Positions 1-9,280 of a stretch of 55,451 nucleotides of DNA are shown here, piece by piece. Position numbers and translations under genes: made by a program. The notes below the pieces were generated by a model. The model had not been told where the DNA came from. It made no database searches and worked only from the letters and a program-made list of their open reading frames with translations. Numbering within the stretch: position 1 is the first letter of the stretch; each line of letters begins with the position of its first letter. The DNA is from an uncultured SAR86 cluster bacterium (GTDB taxonomy: Bacteria > Pseudomonadota > Gammaproteobacteria > Magnimaribacterales > D2472): the NCBI GenBank assembly GCA_902551185.1, contig CACDCN010000007.1, positions 1-55,451 of the forward strand. The letters are read 5' to 3'.

Positions 1-1
1 A

Positions 2-796
2 TATGCATCTACTGAACTTGCAAAAGAAAGAGGCTCATATGAATCCTTTGAAGGTTCTTTATGGAGTAAAGGCATCCTGCCCAAGGATTCAATTGAAATA
101 CTTGAAGAAAACAGAGGAAAAGAATATTTAAATGTTGATAGATCAGAAACATTGGATTGGGAGTCTCTTAGAAAGAAAGTTAAAAAAGATGGGATGAGAA
201 ACTCTAATGTAATGGCGATTGCGCCTACTGCGACTATTTCCAATATAACAGGTGTTACTCAATCAATTGAACCAACATATCAAAATTTATATGTAAAATC
301 TAACCTGTCAGGAGAATTTACAATTGTTAATCCTCATCTTGTTAGAAAATTAAAAGAATTAGACTTATGGGATGATGTAATGATAAATGACCTGAAATAT
401 TTTGAAGGAAGTCTATCAGAGATATCCAGAATACCAGATGAAATAAAGAAATTATTCTCAACAGCTTTTGAGGTAGAGCCAAGGTATATAGTTGAGTCTG
501 CAAGTAGAAGGCAAAAATGGATTGATCAAGCGCAATCTTTAAACTTATATATAGGTAATGCAGATGGTAAGAAGTTAGATATAACATATAGAATGGCCTG
601 GTATTCTGGTTTAAAGACCACTTACTATTTAAGATCTATTGCTGCAACTCAAACTGAGAAATCTACTGTAGAAAAAGGAAAGCTTAATGCAGTAAGTTCT
701 AATGCCAATGAAGTTTCAACAAATGAGCTTGGAGCACCAGCACCAATACCAGAAGCATGCTCTCTGGATGACCCAGATTGTGAGGCATGTCAATAA
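2..796 (+). CDS. nrdA: Ribonucleoside-diphosphate reductase class Ia, alpha subunit, C-terminal part (5' truncated by window edge)
   Basis: This is the large catalytic subunit that reduces ribonucleoside diphosphates to deoxyribonucleotides in the cytoplasm together with NrdB. The reading frame is open from base 2, so the gene starts outside the window and only about the last 264 residues are seen. Visible landmarks are the conserved MAIAPTATISNITG segment, the TTYYLRS segment and a C-terminal tail ending CSLDDPDCEACQ, whose cysteine pair is the expected swinging dithiol that re-reduces the active site. nrdB follows 18 bases downstream in the same direction, so the two are very likely co-transcribed. 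The identification is secure. Confidence 0.96.
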   Translation, partial: YASTELAKERGSYESFEGSLWSKGILPKDSIEILEENRGKEYLNVDRSETLDWESLRKKVKKDGMRNSNVMAIAPTATISNITGVTQSIEPTYQNLYVKSNLSGEFTIVNPHLVRKLKELDLWDDVMINDLKYFEGSLSEISRIPDEIKKLFSTAFEVEPRYIVESASRRQKWIDQAQSLNLYIGNADGKKLDITYRMAWYSGLKTTYYLRSIAATQTEKSTVEKGKLNAVSSNANEVSTNELGAPAPIPEACSLDDPDCEACQ

Positions 797-814
797 TTTT
801 TATGGAGAAATAAT

Positions 815-2089
815 ATGTTAAATTGGGATGAATATGGAAAGGAAGAAAATCCAACACCGCCTGTAGCAACAGAGGTTAAAACAGAGCCTGCATCGCAAAG
901 CAAGGAATTGCAATCGCCTAAGAAAGATACCGATCAAGAAAAAGAAAGATCAACATCAGTTGATAATTCTAATATTGGAGAAGGGTCAAGGGCTGCAGCT
1001 GCAAGAAAAGCTGTAAATGAAATAGATGAAGCAGCAGGTAATGAGGAGCTTGATGAAATGATGGCAAATGCTGGCCGAGTTCAGGTTGATCAAAAAATGA
1101 TGATTAATTGTAAAGCAGATCTTAATCAATTAGTTCCTTTTAAATATGATTGGGCATGGCAAAAATATCTTGATGGAAGTGCAAATCATTGGATGCCACA
1201 AGAAATAAATATGACAAATGATATCGTTTTATGGAAATCAGAAGATGGCTTAACAGAAGATGAAAGAATGATTGTAAAAAGAAATCTTGGTTTCTTTTCA
1301 ACCGCTGACTCACTTGTTGCAAACAATCTTGTTCTTGCTTTATATAGATTAATTACCAATCCAGAATGCAGACAATATATCTTGAGACAAAGTCTTGAGG
1401 AAGCTATACATACTCATGCTTATCAATACTGTATTGAATCTTTAGGAATGGATGAAGGAGAAATATTTAATATGTATAGAGAAGTGCCATGTGTTGCTAG
1501 AAAAGCATCGTGGGGACTTAAATATACTCAAGAAATATCAGATCCTGATTTTAAAACTGGAACAGAAAAAACTGATAAGCAGTTGCTTAAAAATCTTATA
1601 GCTTTTTATTGTGTTCTTGAAGGAATATTCTTTTATTGTGGCTTTACACAAATTTTGTCGATGGGAAGAAGAAATAAGATGACTGGTACAGCAGAGCAAT
1701 TTCAATATATTTTAAGAGATGAATCGATGCATGTTAATTTTGGTATTGATGTTATAAATCAGATAAAAATTGAAAATCCTAATCTTTGGGATGAACAAAT
1801 GAAGTCTGATGCTGCTCAGATGATTTTGGAGGGCACGGAGCTAGAGATTCAATATGCTAGAGATACTATGCCAAGAGGTGTACTTGGAATGAATGCATCA
1901 ATGATGGAAGAATATTTAAAATTCATTGCTAACAGAAGACTTACTCAACTTGGTTTAGATGAAGAATTTACAGGGGTAACAAACCCATTCCCTTGGATGT
2001 CAGAAATAATTGATCTTAGGAAAGAAAAGAATTTCTTTGAAACAAGAGTTACTGAATATCAGGTTGGCGGCGCTCTGAACTGGGAATAA
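815..2089 (+). CDS. nrdB: Ribonucleoside-diphosphate reductase class Ia, beta subunit
   Basis: This is the small subunit carrying the di-iron centre and tyrosyl radical. The metal ligands can be placed at D165, E196, H199, E269, E303 and H306, and the radical tyrosine at Y203 (EAIHTHAY). At 424 residues it is longer than the E. coli protein. The extra part is a charged, low-complexity N-terminal linker (about residues 10-88) ahead of the conserved [19 protein letters not shown] block, an arrangement I recall from Pseudomonas-type NrdB. The ATG is preceded by a good GGAG ribosome-binding site (ATGGAGAAATAATATG). It lies 18 bases after nrdA. Confidence 0.97.
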   Translation: MLNWDEYGKEENPTPPVATEVKTEPASQSKELQSPKKDTDQEKERSTSVDNSNIGEGSRAAAARKAVNEIDEAAGNEELDEMMANAGRVQVDQKMMINCKADLNQLVPFKYDWAWQKYLDGSANHWMPQEINMTNDIVLWKSEDGLTEDERMIVKRNLGFFSTADSLVANNLVLALYRLITNPECRQYILRQSLEEAIHTHAYQYCIESLGMDEGEIFNMYREVPCVARKASWGLKYTQEISDPDFKTGTEKTDKQLLKNLIAFYCVLEGIFFYCGFTQILSMGRRNKMTGTAEQFQYILRDESMHVNFGIDVINQIKIENPNLWDEQMKSDAAQMILEGTELEIQYARDTMPRGVLGMNASMMEEYLKFIANRRLTQLGLDEEFTGVTNPFPWMSEIIDLRKEKNFFETRVTEYQVGGALNWE

Positions 2090-2092
2090 GAC

Positions 2093-2704
2093 TTGAAATT
2101 ATATTCAAGTCAAGTTGCTCCTAGCCCAAGAAAGGTTCTCGTATTTATTGCTGAAAAAAGCATAGGAAATATTGAAGTTGAGAATCTCGATATTGGTAAG
2201 ATGGATCATAAAACTCCTGAATACAAAAAAATAGCACCTAACTCAAGAATACCTGCTCTTGTCCTAGATGATGGTCAGGTGATTCTAGAAACTACAGCGA
2301 TATGCAGATATCTCGAATGCCTATACCCAGAACCAAACTTATTTGGAAAAAATCCAATGGAGATTGCAGAAATTGAAATGTGGTACTCAAGAGTATCATT
2401 TGAGTTAATGCTACCGCTTATGCATGGTTTCAGACATACCCATCCTCATATGAGCGCACTTGAAGAACAAAATAATGAATTTGGCCTAGCCCAAAGAGAG
2501 CTCGCAATTAAATCTCTTAAATACTATGAAGAAATTATTAAGGGAAATAAATTTATTGCATGTAATAAATTTTCTTATGCTGATATACAAATGACTGTAT
2601 CACTCCAATTTCTTGTGAGGTTAAATAGAATAGATATTAATGACTATAATAATCTTAGTAAATATATTGGAAATATTTCAGCCAGGCCTAGCTTTTCCGT
2701 CTGA
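2093..2704 (+). CDS. Glutathione S-transferase family protein
   Basis: This is a 203-residue protein of the cytosolic glutathione S-transferase fold. The N-terminal thioredoxin-like domain (about 1-80) contains NSRIPALVLDDG, with the cis-proline, followed by the ILETTAICRYLE glutathione-binding segment. An all-helical C-terminal domain follows and contains the N-capping-like SYADIQ segment. It starts at a TTG only three bases after the nrdB stop, so it is probably translated from the nrdAB message. Substrate and physiological role cannot be read from the sequence; detoxification or stress is the usual family role. Its 3' end converges on the short-chain dehydrogenase gene 9 bases away. Confidence 0.85.
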   Translation: MKLYSSQVAPSPRKVLVFIAEKSIGNIEVENLDIGKMDHKTPEYKKIAPNSRIPALVLDDGQVILETTAICRYLECLYPEPNLFGKNPMEIAEIEMWYSRVSFELMLPLMHGFRHTHPHMSALEEQNNEFGLAQRELAIKSLKYYEEIIKGNKFIACNKFSYADIQMTVSLQFLVRLNRIDINDYNNLSKYIGNISARPSFSV

Positions 2705-2713
2705 TTAAGTAAA

Positions 2714-3613
2714 TTACTTATTAATTAACTCAAAAAACTTTAATGTCTGCTCTCCTCCATTTTGAAGAGCTCTTGCATTTGTCATATCAGAAATCTTATC
2801 CCAATTAGCATGAATATTTTCTGGTGTCATATCTTCGCCAGTACCAAGGGAAACACCCATACTTTCTTGAATATTTATTCTAGAAAAAACCCCTGCTCCT
2901 GCAGCTATAATCACTCCATTTGGGGCATGATCACTTGCTAAATATATTACAGCTGGAGTGATATATTCTGATTTTAGATTTTGACCAAAATCCTCGGGTA
3001 TTAATCCCTCTGTCATTCTAGTATATGCAACTGGTGTGATTGAATTTGTAAAGATATTTTTATTTTGTCCTTCAAGTTTTAAAGTATTCATCAAACCAAT
3101 CATTGCCATCTTTGCTGATCCGTAATTGGTTTGTCCAAAATTTCCATACACTCCACTAGCAGAACTTGTAAAAATAATACGGCCATATTCTTGTTCTCTC
3201 ATTATTGGAAAAATAGTATGTGTACAATTTAAGCTACCTTGAAAATGAACATCCATTACCAAATTAAAATCCTCTATAGAAACTTTATGAAAACTTTTAT
3301 CTCTTAAAATACCGGCATTATTTACAAGAATATCAATCCTACCCCATTCATCCATTGTTTGTTGCACCATATTCTTCACTGCATCTAAATCAGTTACGCT
3401 AGCTCCATTAGATATGGCTTCGCCACCTTCAGATTTAATTAACTCAACCACTTCTTCAGCAGCATCGCTTGCACCACTGCCATCAACGCTTCCACCAAGA
3501 TCATTAACTACTACTTTAGCCCCTCTCCTTGCTAGCTCTAAAGCATGTTCTTTACCAATACCCCCGCCTGCTCCTGTGACAATCGCAACTTTATCATTAA
3601 ATTCAATGCTCAT
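2714..3613 (-). CDS. Short-chain dehydrogenase/reductase, resembling the dehydrogenase domain of peroxisomal multifunctional enzyme 2
   Basis: This is an NAD(P)-dependent short-chain dehydrogenase of about 299 residues. It has the Rossmann motif TGAGGGIG (residues 13-20), the NNAG motif, the catalytic serine region (FTSSASG) and the YGSAK catalytic tyrosine/lysine. The segment GAKVVVNDLGGSVDGSG is typical of the (3R)-hydroxyacyl-CoA dehydrogenase domain of multifunctional enzyme type 2, so a role in fatty-acid or acyl-CoA metabolism is likely but inferred. The frame is open 14 codons further upstream. I chose the ATG at 3613 because a TGGAGAAAAGT ribosome-binding site precedes it and because family members start at this point. 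Confidence 0.88.
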   Translation of the reverse strand: MSIEFNDKVAIVTGAGGGIGKEHALELARRGAKVVVNDLGGSVDGSGASDAAEEVVELIKSEGGEAISNGASVTDLDAVKNMVQQTMDEWGRIDILVNNAGILRDKSFHKVSIEDFNLVMDVHFQGSLNCTHTIFPIMREQEYGRIIFTSSASGVYGNFGQTNYGSAKMAMIGLMNTLKLEGQNKNIFTNSITPVAYTRMTEGLIPEDFGQNLKSEYITPAVIYLASDHAPNGVIIAAGAGVFSRINIQESMGVSLGTGEDMTPENIHANWDKISDMTNARALQNGGEQTLKFFELINK

Positions 3614-3750
3614 ACTTTTCTCCAGTTGAGTTAAAAATATTTGAAGTAATGGCATATTCTAATCAAAATAGATCTCATTTACTATGTAATAAATTAAGGA
3701 TTACATTTTAAATTAGGAATATAATTAACTATTATTTATAAGGAAATAAA

Positions 3751-4749
3751 ATGAGTGCATCAGTTAAAGTAGTAGTAACCGGAGCGGCTGGCCAAATAGC
3801 TTATTCGTTAATTCCAAGATTAGTTAATGGAAGAACATTTGGAGATAAAAAAGTTGACTTGGTCTTAGTTGAAATACCCCAGGTCGTTGATAAGCTTAAA
3901 GGATTGATAATGGAATTAGAGGATTCTTATTTTCCTAATATGGGAAATATTACCTATACAGACAATTTTGATGAGGCTGCCTCAGATGGAGATTGGTTTT
4001 TGCTTGTTGGCAGTATTCCTAGGGGTATTGTATTTAATGGAAAAAAAATTGAAGAAAGATCTGACCTTTTAAGTATAAATGGAGGAATTTTCGTTGATCA
4101 GGGCCAAGCAATAGGCAAGCATGGCAAAGATGATGCAAAAATATTAGTTGTTGGAAATCCTGCAAACACAAATGCGTTTATTGGAAAAAATGCCGCCAAT
4201 AAAGATTCACAACTTTGGATGGCAATGACAATGTTAGACTCAAACAGAGCTAAATCAATTATCTCTAAAAAAACAAATAAAAATATTTCAGATATTAAAA
4301 ATATGATTATCTGGGGTAATCATAGTCCAACGATGTATCCAGATGCTGAAAATACAATTATCTCTGGCGAGTTAGGAAATAGTGTTATTAACGATATGAA
4401 TTGGATAGAGTCTAATTTTATTCCTACTGTTCAGCAAAGAGGTAAGGCTGTAATAGACGCAAGAGGAGCTTCTTCAGCTACCTCGGCTGCCAAAGCTGCT
4501 ATTGATACGATAATAGCCTGTGAGAGTCCAACTGAATCAGGAGAGTGCTTTAGTGCAGCAGTAGCAAGTGATGGATCATATAATGTACCAGAAGGACTTA
4601 TTTGCGGCTTTCCACTAATCACTCAAAAAGATGGCACTGTTGATATTAAAAGAGATATCGTATTATCAGATTTTGGAAAGACAAAAATTAAAATATCAAT
4701 TGATGAGTTGCTTGCTGAGAAAGAAGCAGTAAAACATCTAATGAAATGA
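3751..4749 (+). CDS. mdh: Malate dehydrogenase with a lengthened active-site loop
   Basis: This 332-residue NAD-dependent malate dehydrogenase of the TGAAGQI (cytosolic/type 2) clade interconverts malate and oxaloacetate in the TCA cycle. The nucleotide-binding motif is at residues 10-15, the Asp-Arg pair at D163/R166 (MLDSNRAK) and the catalytic histidine at H191 (GNHSPTMYPD). The mobile substrate loop between R91 and R103 has eleven intervening residues, where I expect about five in relatives (PRGPGMER-type). A good AAGGAAATAAAATG start context is present. The stop overlaps the next gene's ATG (ATGA), so translation is probably coupled. The mdh arginine codons are AGA/AGG. Confidence 0.93.
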   Translation: MSASVKVVVTGAAGQIAYSLIPRLVNGRTFGDKKVDLVLVEIPQVVDKLKGLIMELEDSYFPNMGNITYTDNFDEAASDGDWFLLVGSIPRGIVFNGKKIEERSDLLSINGGIFVDQGQAIGKHGKDDAKILVVGNPANTNAFIGKNAANKDSQLWMAMTMLDSNRAKSIISKKTNKNISDIKNMIIWGNHSPTMYPDAENTIISGELGNSVINDMNWIESNFIPTVQQRGKAVIDARGASSATSAAKAAIDTIIACESPTESGECFSAAVASDGSYNVPEGLICGFPLITQKDGTVDIKRDIVLSDFGKTKIKISIDELLAEKEAVKHLMK

Positions 4750-5207
4750 CAAACAAAGATAAAATTATTTATAGTTTTATAAGTAACATTATTGAAGATG
4801 AAAAATCTTCAAATATAAATCTTCTAACAAAAAAAGATATTTCAAAATTACTAAAAAGAATTGAAAAAACAAATATAAAATCTTTATCTATAACTCCATT
4901 AATTGAAGAAAAGGCTGATGCAAATTGCGATCTTTATATTGCACTTGATGATATAGAAAATTCTGAATCCGATATAGGAATTATTAAAAACCTTTTAAGT
5001 CAAAAAATTGTTATCTTTACGAATTTTAATAAAGATAAAAGAACAGATGAGATGATGTTAAAACTAGGATTTCAAACGGAGTTATTGGACAAAAATAATA
5101 AGTTAAAGTGTTTTTCTTATAACCTTAAAACATATAACAACAAAAGATCATGGAATAATCCTAAAGGTTGGGCTAATCCAGAAAATTTTGATAAATTTAG
5201 ATGGTAA
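4746..5207 (+). CDS. Small hypothetical protein, DUF6231-like
   Basis: This is a 153-residue soluble protein with no signal peptide or membrane segment. It is lysine- and asparagine-rich. The clearest signature is the aromatic C-terminus, WNNPKGWANPENFDKFRW, which resembles proteins I remember as DUF6231 in Pseudomonas-type gammaproteobacteria; the assignment is from memory and tentative. An internal DLYIALDD...FTNF pattern looks like alternating beta-alpha elements, perhaps a degenerate Rossmann-like or receiver-like fold. It overlaps mdh by 4 bases and the following ceramidase-like gene by 7 bases. The function is unknown. Confidence 0.72.
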   Translation: MTNKDKIIYSFISNIIEDEKSSNINLLTKKDISKLLKRIEKTNIKSLSITPLIEEKADANCDLYIALDDIENSESDIGIIKNLLSQKIVIFTNFNKDKRTDEMMLKLGFQTELLDKNNKLKCFSYNLKTYNNKRSWNNPKGWANPENFDKFRW

Positions 5208-6691
5208 GACTTCTTTTAGTTACTTTTTTAACTTTTAGTAGTAATGATTTACTTTCAAATGAATTAAAAGTTGGATTTGCAAAAATCTCTATCACACCAG
5301 ATATTATTGATAAGTGGGAAGATATAGATAAGGATGCTCAATTTAATTCAAATATTGATTTGTGGACGGATGTAAATGGTAATGGGCAATTTGATGCCGT
5401 GTGGATGGCAGGTTTTCAAAATAATCGGCCTGCTCAAGGAGTTAAAGATGAATTGATGGCTGTAGCAGCAGTCATTGATGATGGCAAAACTCGAATTGGA
5501 ATCATAAGTGCTGATACCATTGGGCTAATGCGAAAATTTGTACTCAGTGTCCGTGAAGATCTTCCTGCTGAATGGGGTCTAGATTATCTCATGATACATG
5601 CAACCCATAATCATGAAGGACCAGATACACAAGGTCTCTGGGGACCAAGTTTATTTAAAAGTGGTGTTAACGATGAATATATGAATCAACTGAAACAAAA
5701 TTTTCTAAACGCTTTAAATATAGCAATAGACAAATTAGAGCCTGCCCAAATGAGCCTAGCTTTAATCCCAACCAATCCTCTCACCCCTATCAAAGATAAA
5801 CGCAAACCCATTGTGATAGATGATGACATTAGAGCAGTCTTATTTAGCCGTCCTGATGGCTCGATCATAGGCTCATTGATTAATTTTGGAATTCACGTAG
5901 AACTTACTTGGGATAAAAATCTAGAATTAACTTCTGATGTTGCAGGCTATCTAAGAAAAGGTATCAGCAATGGTATTTATTACGATAATCAACTTGTTAA
6001 GCCCGGGCTTGGTGGAATCACATTATGGTTAACAGGAAACATTGGAGGCTTAATGACATCAGGCCCAAACGATCCAATATATGATACTTTTATGAAAGAA
6101 ACAATTACTAAACCAAGTCATGCAAAAGCCCGCGCATATGGCTATAGCCTTGCTAATAGTGTTATAGATGCTTTTCATGCAGGTAATTTTGAGCCATCTC
6201 CTGAGCCAACATTAACTGTTCGCTCACTCGAATTAGAATTAGGCATAGAAAATTTTATGCTTTCATTGAGCACTATACTTGGCATCATCGATAGCAATCC
6301 TAAATTTAATTTGAAGCCACCATTTATTCATTATCTCAGTGAGGTAGCATTTATAGAATTAGGCGATGCAACCATTACTGGTATACCTGGCGAACTTTAT
6401 CCAGAAATTGCTGTTGGTGGTATAGAAAACCCGCAAGGCGCTGATTACTCCATAGCTCCACAAGAAGTCCCATATTTACGTAGTCAACTTCCAGGCAAAC
6501 TCAATCTAATGGTGAATTTAGCAAATGATGCTATCGGTTATATCATTCCTAAAAGTGAATGGGATGAAAAAGCTCCCTGGATCTTCGGAGAAAATGAAGA
6601 AACTTATGGTGAGGTTGTGTCTTTAGGTCCTAATACCGCCCCGATAATACATCAAAATATTATCAAGCTAATAGAAGATTCAAAAGATTAA
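5201..6691 (+). CDS. Neutral/alkaline ceramidase-like secreted hydrolase
   Basis: This 496-residue protein resembles the neutral/alkaline non-lysosomal ceramidase family (Pfam Ceramidase_alk), which are zinc amidases. A short hydrophobic N-terminus (about residues 3-18) looks like a signal peptide, so the mature enzyme is probably periplasmic or secreted. Candidate metal-binding histidines lie in HATHNHEGPDT and in INFGIHVEL, and an acidic DVNGNGQFD segment near residue 60 resembles a calcium-binding loop. Family members also include enzymes of unknown substrate, so ceramide is not certain. Nine of its twelve arginine codons are CGN, whereas neighbouring genes use AGA, which hints at acquisition by transfer. 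The 3' end overlaps the lysS 3' end by 4 bases. Confidence 0.8.
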   Translation: MVRLLLVTFLTFSSNDLLSNELKVGFAKISITPDIIDKWEDIDKDAQFNSNIDLWTDVNGNGQFDAVWMAGFQNNRPAQGVKDELMAVAAVIDDGKTRIGIISADTIGLMRKFVLSVREDLPAEWGLDYLMIHATHNHEGPDTQGLWGPSLFKSGVNDEYMNQLKQNFLNALNIAIDKLEPAQMSLALIPTNPLTPIKDKRKPIVIDDDIRAVLFSRPDGSIIGSLINFGIHVELTWDKNLELTSDVAGYLRKGISNGIYYDNQLVKPGLGGITLWLTGNIGGLMTSGPNDPIYDTFMKETITKPSHAKARAYGYSLANSVIDAFHAGNFEPSPEPTLTVRSLELELGIENFMLSLSTILGIIDSNPKFNLKPPFIHYLSEVAFIELGDATITGIPGELYPEIAVGGIENPQGADYSIAPQEVPYLRSQLPGKLNLMVNLANDAIGYIIPKSEWDEKAPWIFGENEETYGEVVSLGPNTAPIIHQNIIKLIEDSKD

Positions 6692-8178
6692 TTTTTTAGT
6701 TGTGGGAATAACAGAACATCTCTTATAGATGATTGATTCGTTAATAACATAACTAGCCTATCAACACCCAATCCAACACCCACTGCTGGCGGCATACCAT
6801 GCTCTAGTGCAGTTATATAATCTTGATCAAAATCCATTGCTTCTTTATCACCAGAATCCTTTGCAGCGACCTGATCTTCAAATCTTGATGCCTGATCATC
6901 AGGGTCATTCAATTCACAAAAGCCATTAGCAAATTCCTTACCACCTATAAATAATTCAAACCTATCAGCAAAATCTGGATTATCTTCATTTCTTCTTGAT
7001 AGAGGTGAAACCTCAACAGGGTACTCAGTAACAAATGTTGGATCAATTAATTTAGATTCTACTGTTTCTTCAAAAACTTCAAGCAGCATCCTGCCAACTT
7101 TCCAACTCTTTTCAACTTTTATTTTTTTATCTTTTAAGAATTTCTTAAGTTTCTTTGGATTATTTATATCATCTTTTGAAAGATCTTTATTATGCTCTAG
7201 TATTAAATTTGTTAAGCTGGACTGAGTAAAATTATTTAAATTAATCTTTGTGTCATTCCATTCTATTATTGATTCACACCCAGCAGCAGAAGAGGCATTT
7301 AATATTATGTCTCGGGTTAAATCCATTTGATTCTGCATGGTTGCATATGCTTCATACCATTCCATCATAGTAAATTCAGGATTGTGCTTAGTTGAAAGCC
7401 CTTCATTCCTAAAACTCCTATTAATCTCAAAAACCTTGTCAAAACCACCAACTAAAAGCCTTTTTAAATATAATTCTGGGGCAATTCTCAAATAAAGGTC
7501 TCTGCCCAAAGCGTTGTGTTGCGTTTTAAAGGGCCTAGCCACCGCTCCACCTGCAAGAGGATGCATCATTGGAGTTTCAACCTCTAAGTAACCAACTTGG
7601 TTCATCTTTTTTCTCATCGAGTCGATTATCTTTGTTCTTTTTATAAAGATTTCTTTAGTATTAGTATTGGTCATCAAATCAAGATATCTTTGTCTATATC
7701 TTGCTTCTATATCAGTCAAACCTTTAAATTTTTCTGGCATTGGTCTTAATGATTTAGTAATCATTTCAAGATCCCATACATCGATGGTTAACTCATCTGT
7801 TTTTGTTCTAAATAATGACCCTGAAATACCAACTATATCCCCAAGATCCCATGTCTTGAAATCTTCATAGACATTTTCATCTACATTATTTTTAGTTACA
7901 TATATTTGTATCTCGCCTGAAGCATCTCTTAGGGTTGCAAAACTAGCATTCCCCATTACTCTTTTTAGAACTATTCTTCCGGCAATAGAAATATTTTTTA
8001 TATTCTTTTCTGCTAGCTCATCCTTAGTAAAATTGCCATATTCCTCTAGCAAAGCCTTTGCATTATTTTTAGGTTTAAATGAATTACTGTAAGCATCACC
8101 TTTTTCTCTAAGTTGCTCTAATTTTTTTCTTCTTTCTTCAATTATGGCTTTTTCGCCACCTAAATTATCATTAGCCAT
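6688..8178 (-). CDS. lysS: Lysyl-tRNA synthetase, class II
   Basis: This 496-residue enzyme charges tRNA-Lys. An OB-fold anticodon-binding domain (about residues 55-160) precedes the class II catalytic core. Motif 2 is seen as FRNEGLSTKHNPEFTMMEWY and motif 3 as GVGLGVDRLVML near the C-terminus. It lies directly after prfB with no gap (prfB ends at 8179), the same prfB-lysS pairing as in many gammaproteobacteria. The stop codon overlaps the convergent ceramidase-like gene, leaving no room for a dedicated terminator hairpin. Confidence 0.98.
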   Translation of the reverse strand: MANDNLGGEKAIIEERRKKLEQLREKGDAYSNSFKPKNNAKALLEEYGNFTKDELAEKNIKNISIAGRIVLKRVMGNASFATLRDASGEIQIYVTKNNVDENVYEDFKTWDLGDIVGISGSLFRTKTDELTIDVWDLEMITKSLRPMPEKFKGLTDIEARYRQRYLDLMTNTNTKEIFIKRTKIIDSMRKKMNQVGYLEVETPMMHPLAGGAVARPFKTQHNALGRDLYLRIAPELYLKRLLVGGFDKVFEINRSFRNEGLSTKHNPEFTMMEWYEAYATMQNQMDLTRDIILNASSAAGCESIIEWNDTKINLNNFTQSSLTNLILEHNKDLSKDDINNPKKLKKFLKDKKIKVEKSWKVGRMLLEVFEETVESKLIDPTFVTEYPVEVSPLSRRNEDNPDFADRFELFIGGKEFANGFCELNDPDDQASRFEDQVAAKDSGDKEAMDFDQDYITALEHGMPPAVGVGLGVDRLVMLLTNQSSIRDVLLFPQLKN

Positions 8179-9276
8179 TTATATTCCTGCTTTTAATGAT
8201 GATTTTATAAAATCATCTATATCTCCATTAAGAACAGCTGAAGTGTTTCCTGTCTCATAACTTGTTCTTAAATCCTTTATTCTAGACTGGTCTAGTACAT
8301 ATGACCTAATCTGACTTCCCCAACCTATATCTGATTTACTTTCTTCAAGCATCTGCTTTTCTTCATTTTGTTTTTGTAATTCTAACTCGTATAGCTTTGA
8401 TTTTAATTGTTTTAATGCATTTTCTTTATTTTTATGTTGTGATCTATCGCTTTGAGATTGAGCAACAACACCGGTAGGAGTATGTGTCAGCCTTACAGCA
8501 GAATCTGTTTTATTTACATGCTGTCCTCCAGCTCCTGAAGCTCGATAAGTATCAGTTCTAATATCTGAGCTTTTTATGTTGACTTGTATAGATTCATCAA
8601 TTTCGGGCGAAATAAATACAGAAGCGAATGAAGTATGCCTTCTGTTTCCAGAATCAAAAGGAGATTTCCTAACCAATCTATGTACTCCTGTTTCTGTTCT
8701 TAACCACCCGTAAGCATAGTCACCATCAACATGCAATGATGCTGATTTGATCCCAGCTACATCACCATGTGAAATGTCTACAATTTTAATTGCAAAACCC
8801 CTAGTTTCTGCCCATTTTGAATACATTCTCAAAAGCATTTCAGCCCAATCTTGTGCTTCAGTTCCGCCAGAACCAGATTGGATTTCAATATATGCTGATG
8901 CTGGATCCATTTTATTTGTAAACATTTTGCTGAATTCTAATTCTTCAATAGACAACTGGATATCTTGAATATCATTTGATATATCATCAATTGAAGAATC
9001 ATCATTCTCTTCTATAGAAACATCCAACAGAACCTCACAATCTGACAATTTAATAGCTACGTCATTAAATGAGGCAAGCGTTTTTTGTATTAATGTTTTC
9101 TCTTTGCTAAGTTTTTGAGAAAGCTCTAAATCAGACCAAACCTCTTCTTTTGATAACTCATCATCAATAACAAGCAGTCTTTTTTCCTTTAAAGTAATTT
9201 TAAAAACATTTTCTTTAATCTCATCTAATCTTGATTTGAGATCTATAAGACTAGCTTTTAATTCTTGAATATCCAT
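8179..9276 (-). CDS. prfB: Peptide chain release factor 2, without the programmed frameshift
   Basis: This 365-residue protein recognises UGA and UAA stop codons and triggers peptide release. The SPF anticodon-like tripeptide (RKSPFDSG) and the GGQ catalytic motif (ASGAGGQHVNK) are both present. The gene reads in one frame from ATG to stop. The region matching the E. coli frameshift window reads ATTACTTTAAAGGAA and contains no in-frame UGA, so the usual autoregulatory +1 shift is absent. No strong Shine-Dalgarno sequence is visible upstream. It follows thrC at a distance of 4 bases and is probably in the same transcript. Confidence 0.97.
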   Translation of the reverse strand: MDIQELKASLIDLKSRLDEIKENVFKITLKEKRLLVIDDELSKEEVWSDLELSQKLSKEKTLIQKTLASFNDVAIKLSDCEVLLDVSIEENDDSSIDDISNDIQDIQLSIEELEFSKMFTNKMDPASAYIEIQSGSGGTEAQDWAEMLLRMYSKWAETRGFAIKIVDISHGDVAGIKSASLHVDGDYAYGWLRTETGVHRLVRKSPFDSGNRRHTSFASVFISPEIDESIQVNIKSSDIRTDTYRASGAGGQHVNKTDSAVRLTHTPTGVVAQSQSDRSQHKNKENALKQLKSKLYELELQKQNEEKQMLEESKSDIGWGSQIRSYVLDQSRIKDLRTSYETGNTSAVLNGDIDDFIKSSLKAGI

Positions 9277-9280
9277 ATTA

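Noticed and set aside
3614-3655. Upstream start of the short-chain dehydrogenase adding 14 residues
   Set aside because: The internal ATG at 3613 has a TGGAG ribosome-binding site and gives the normal family N-terminus.
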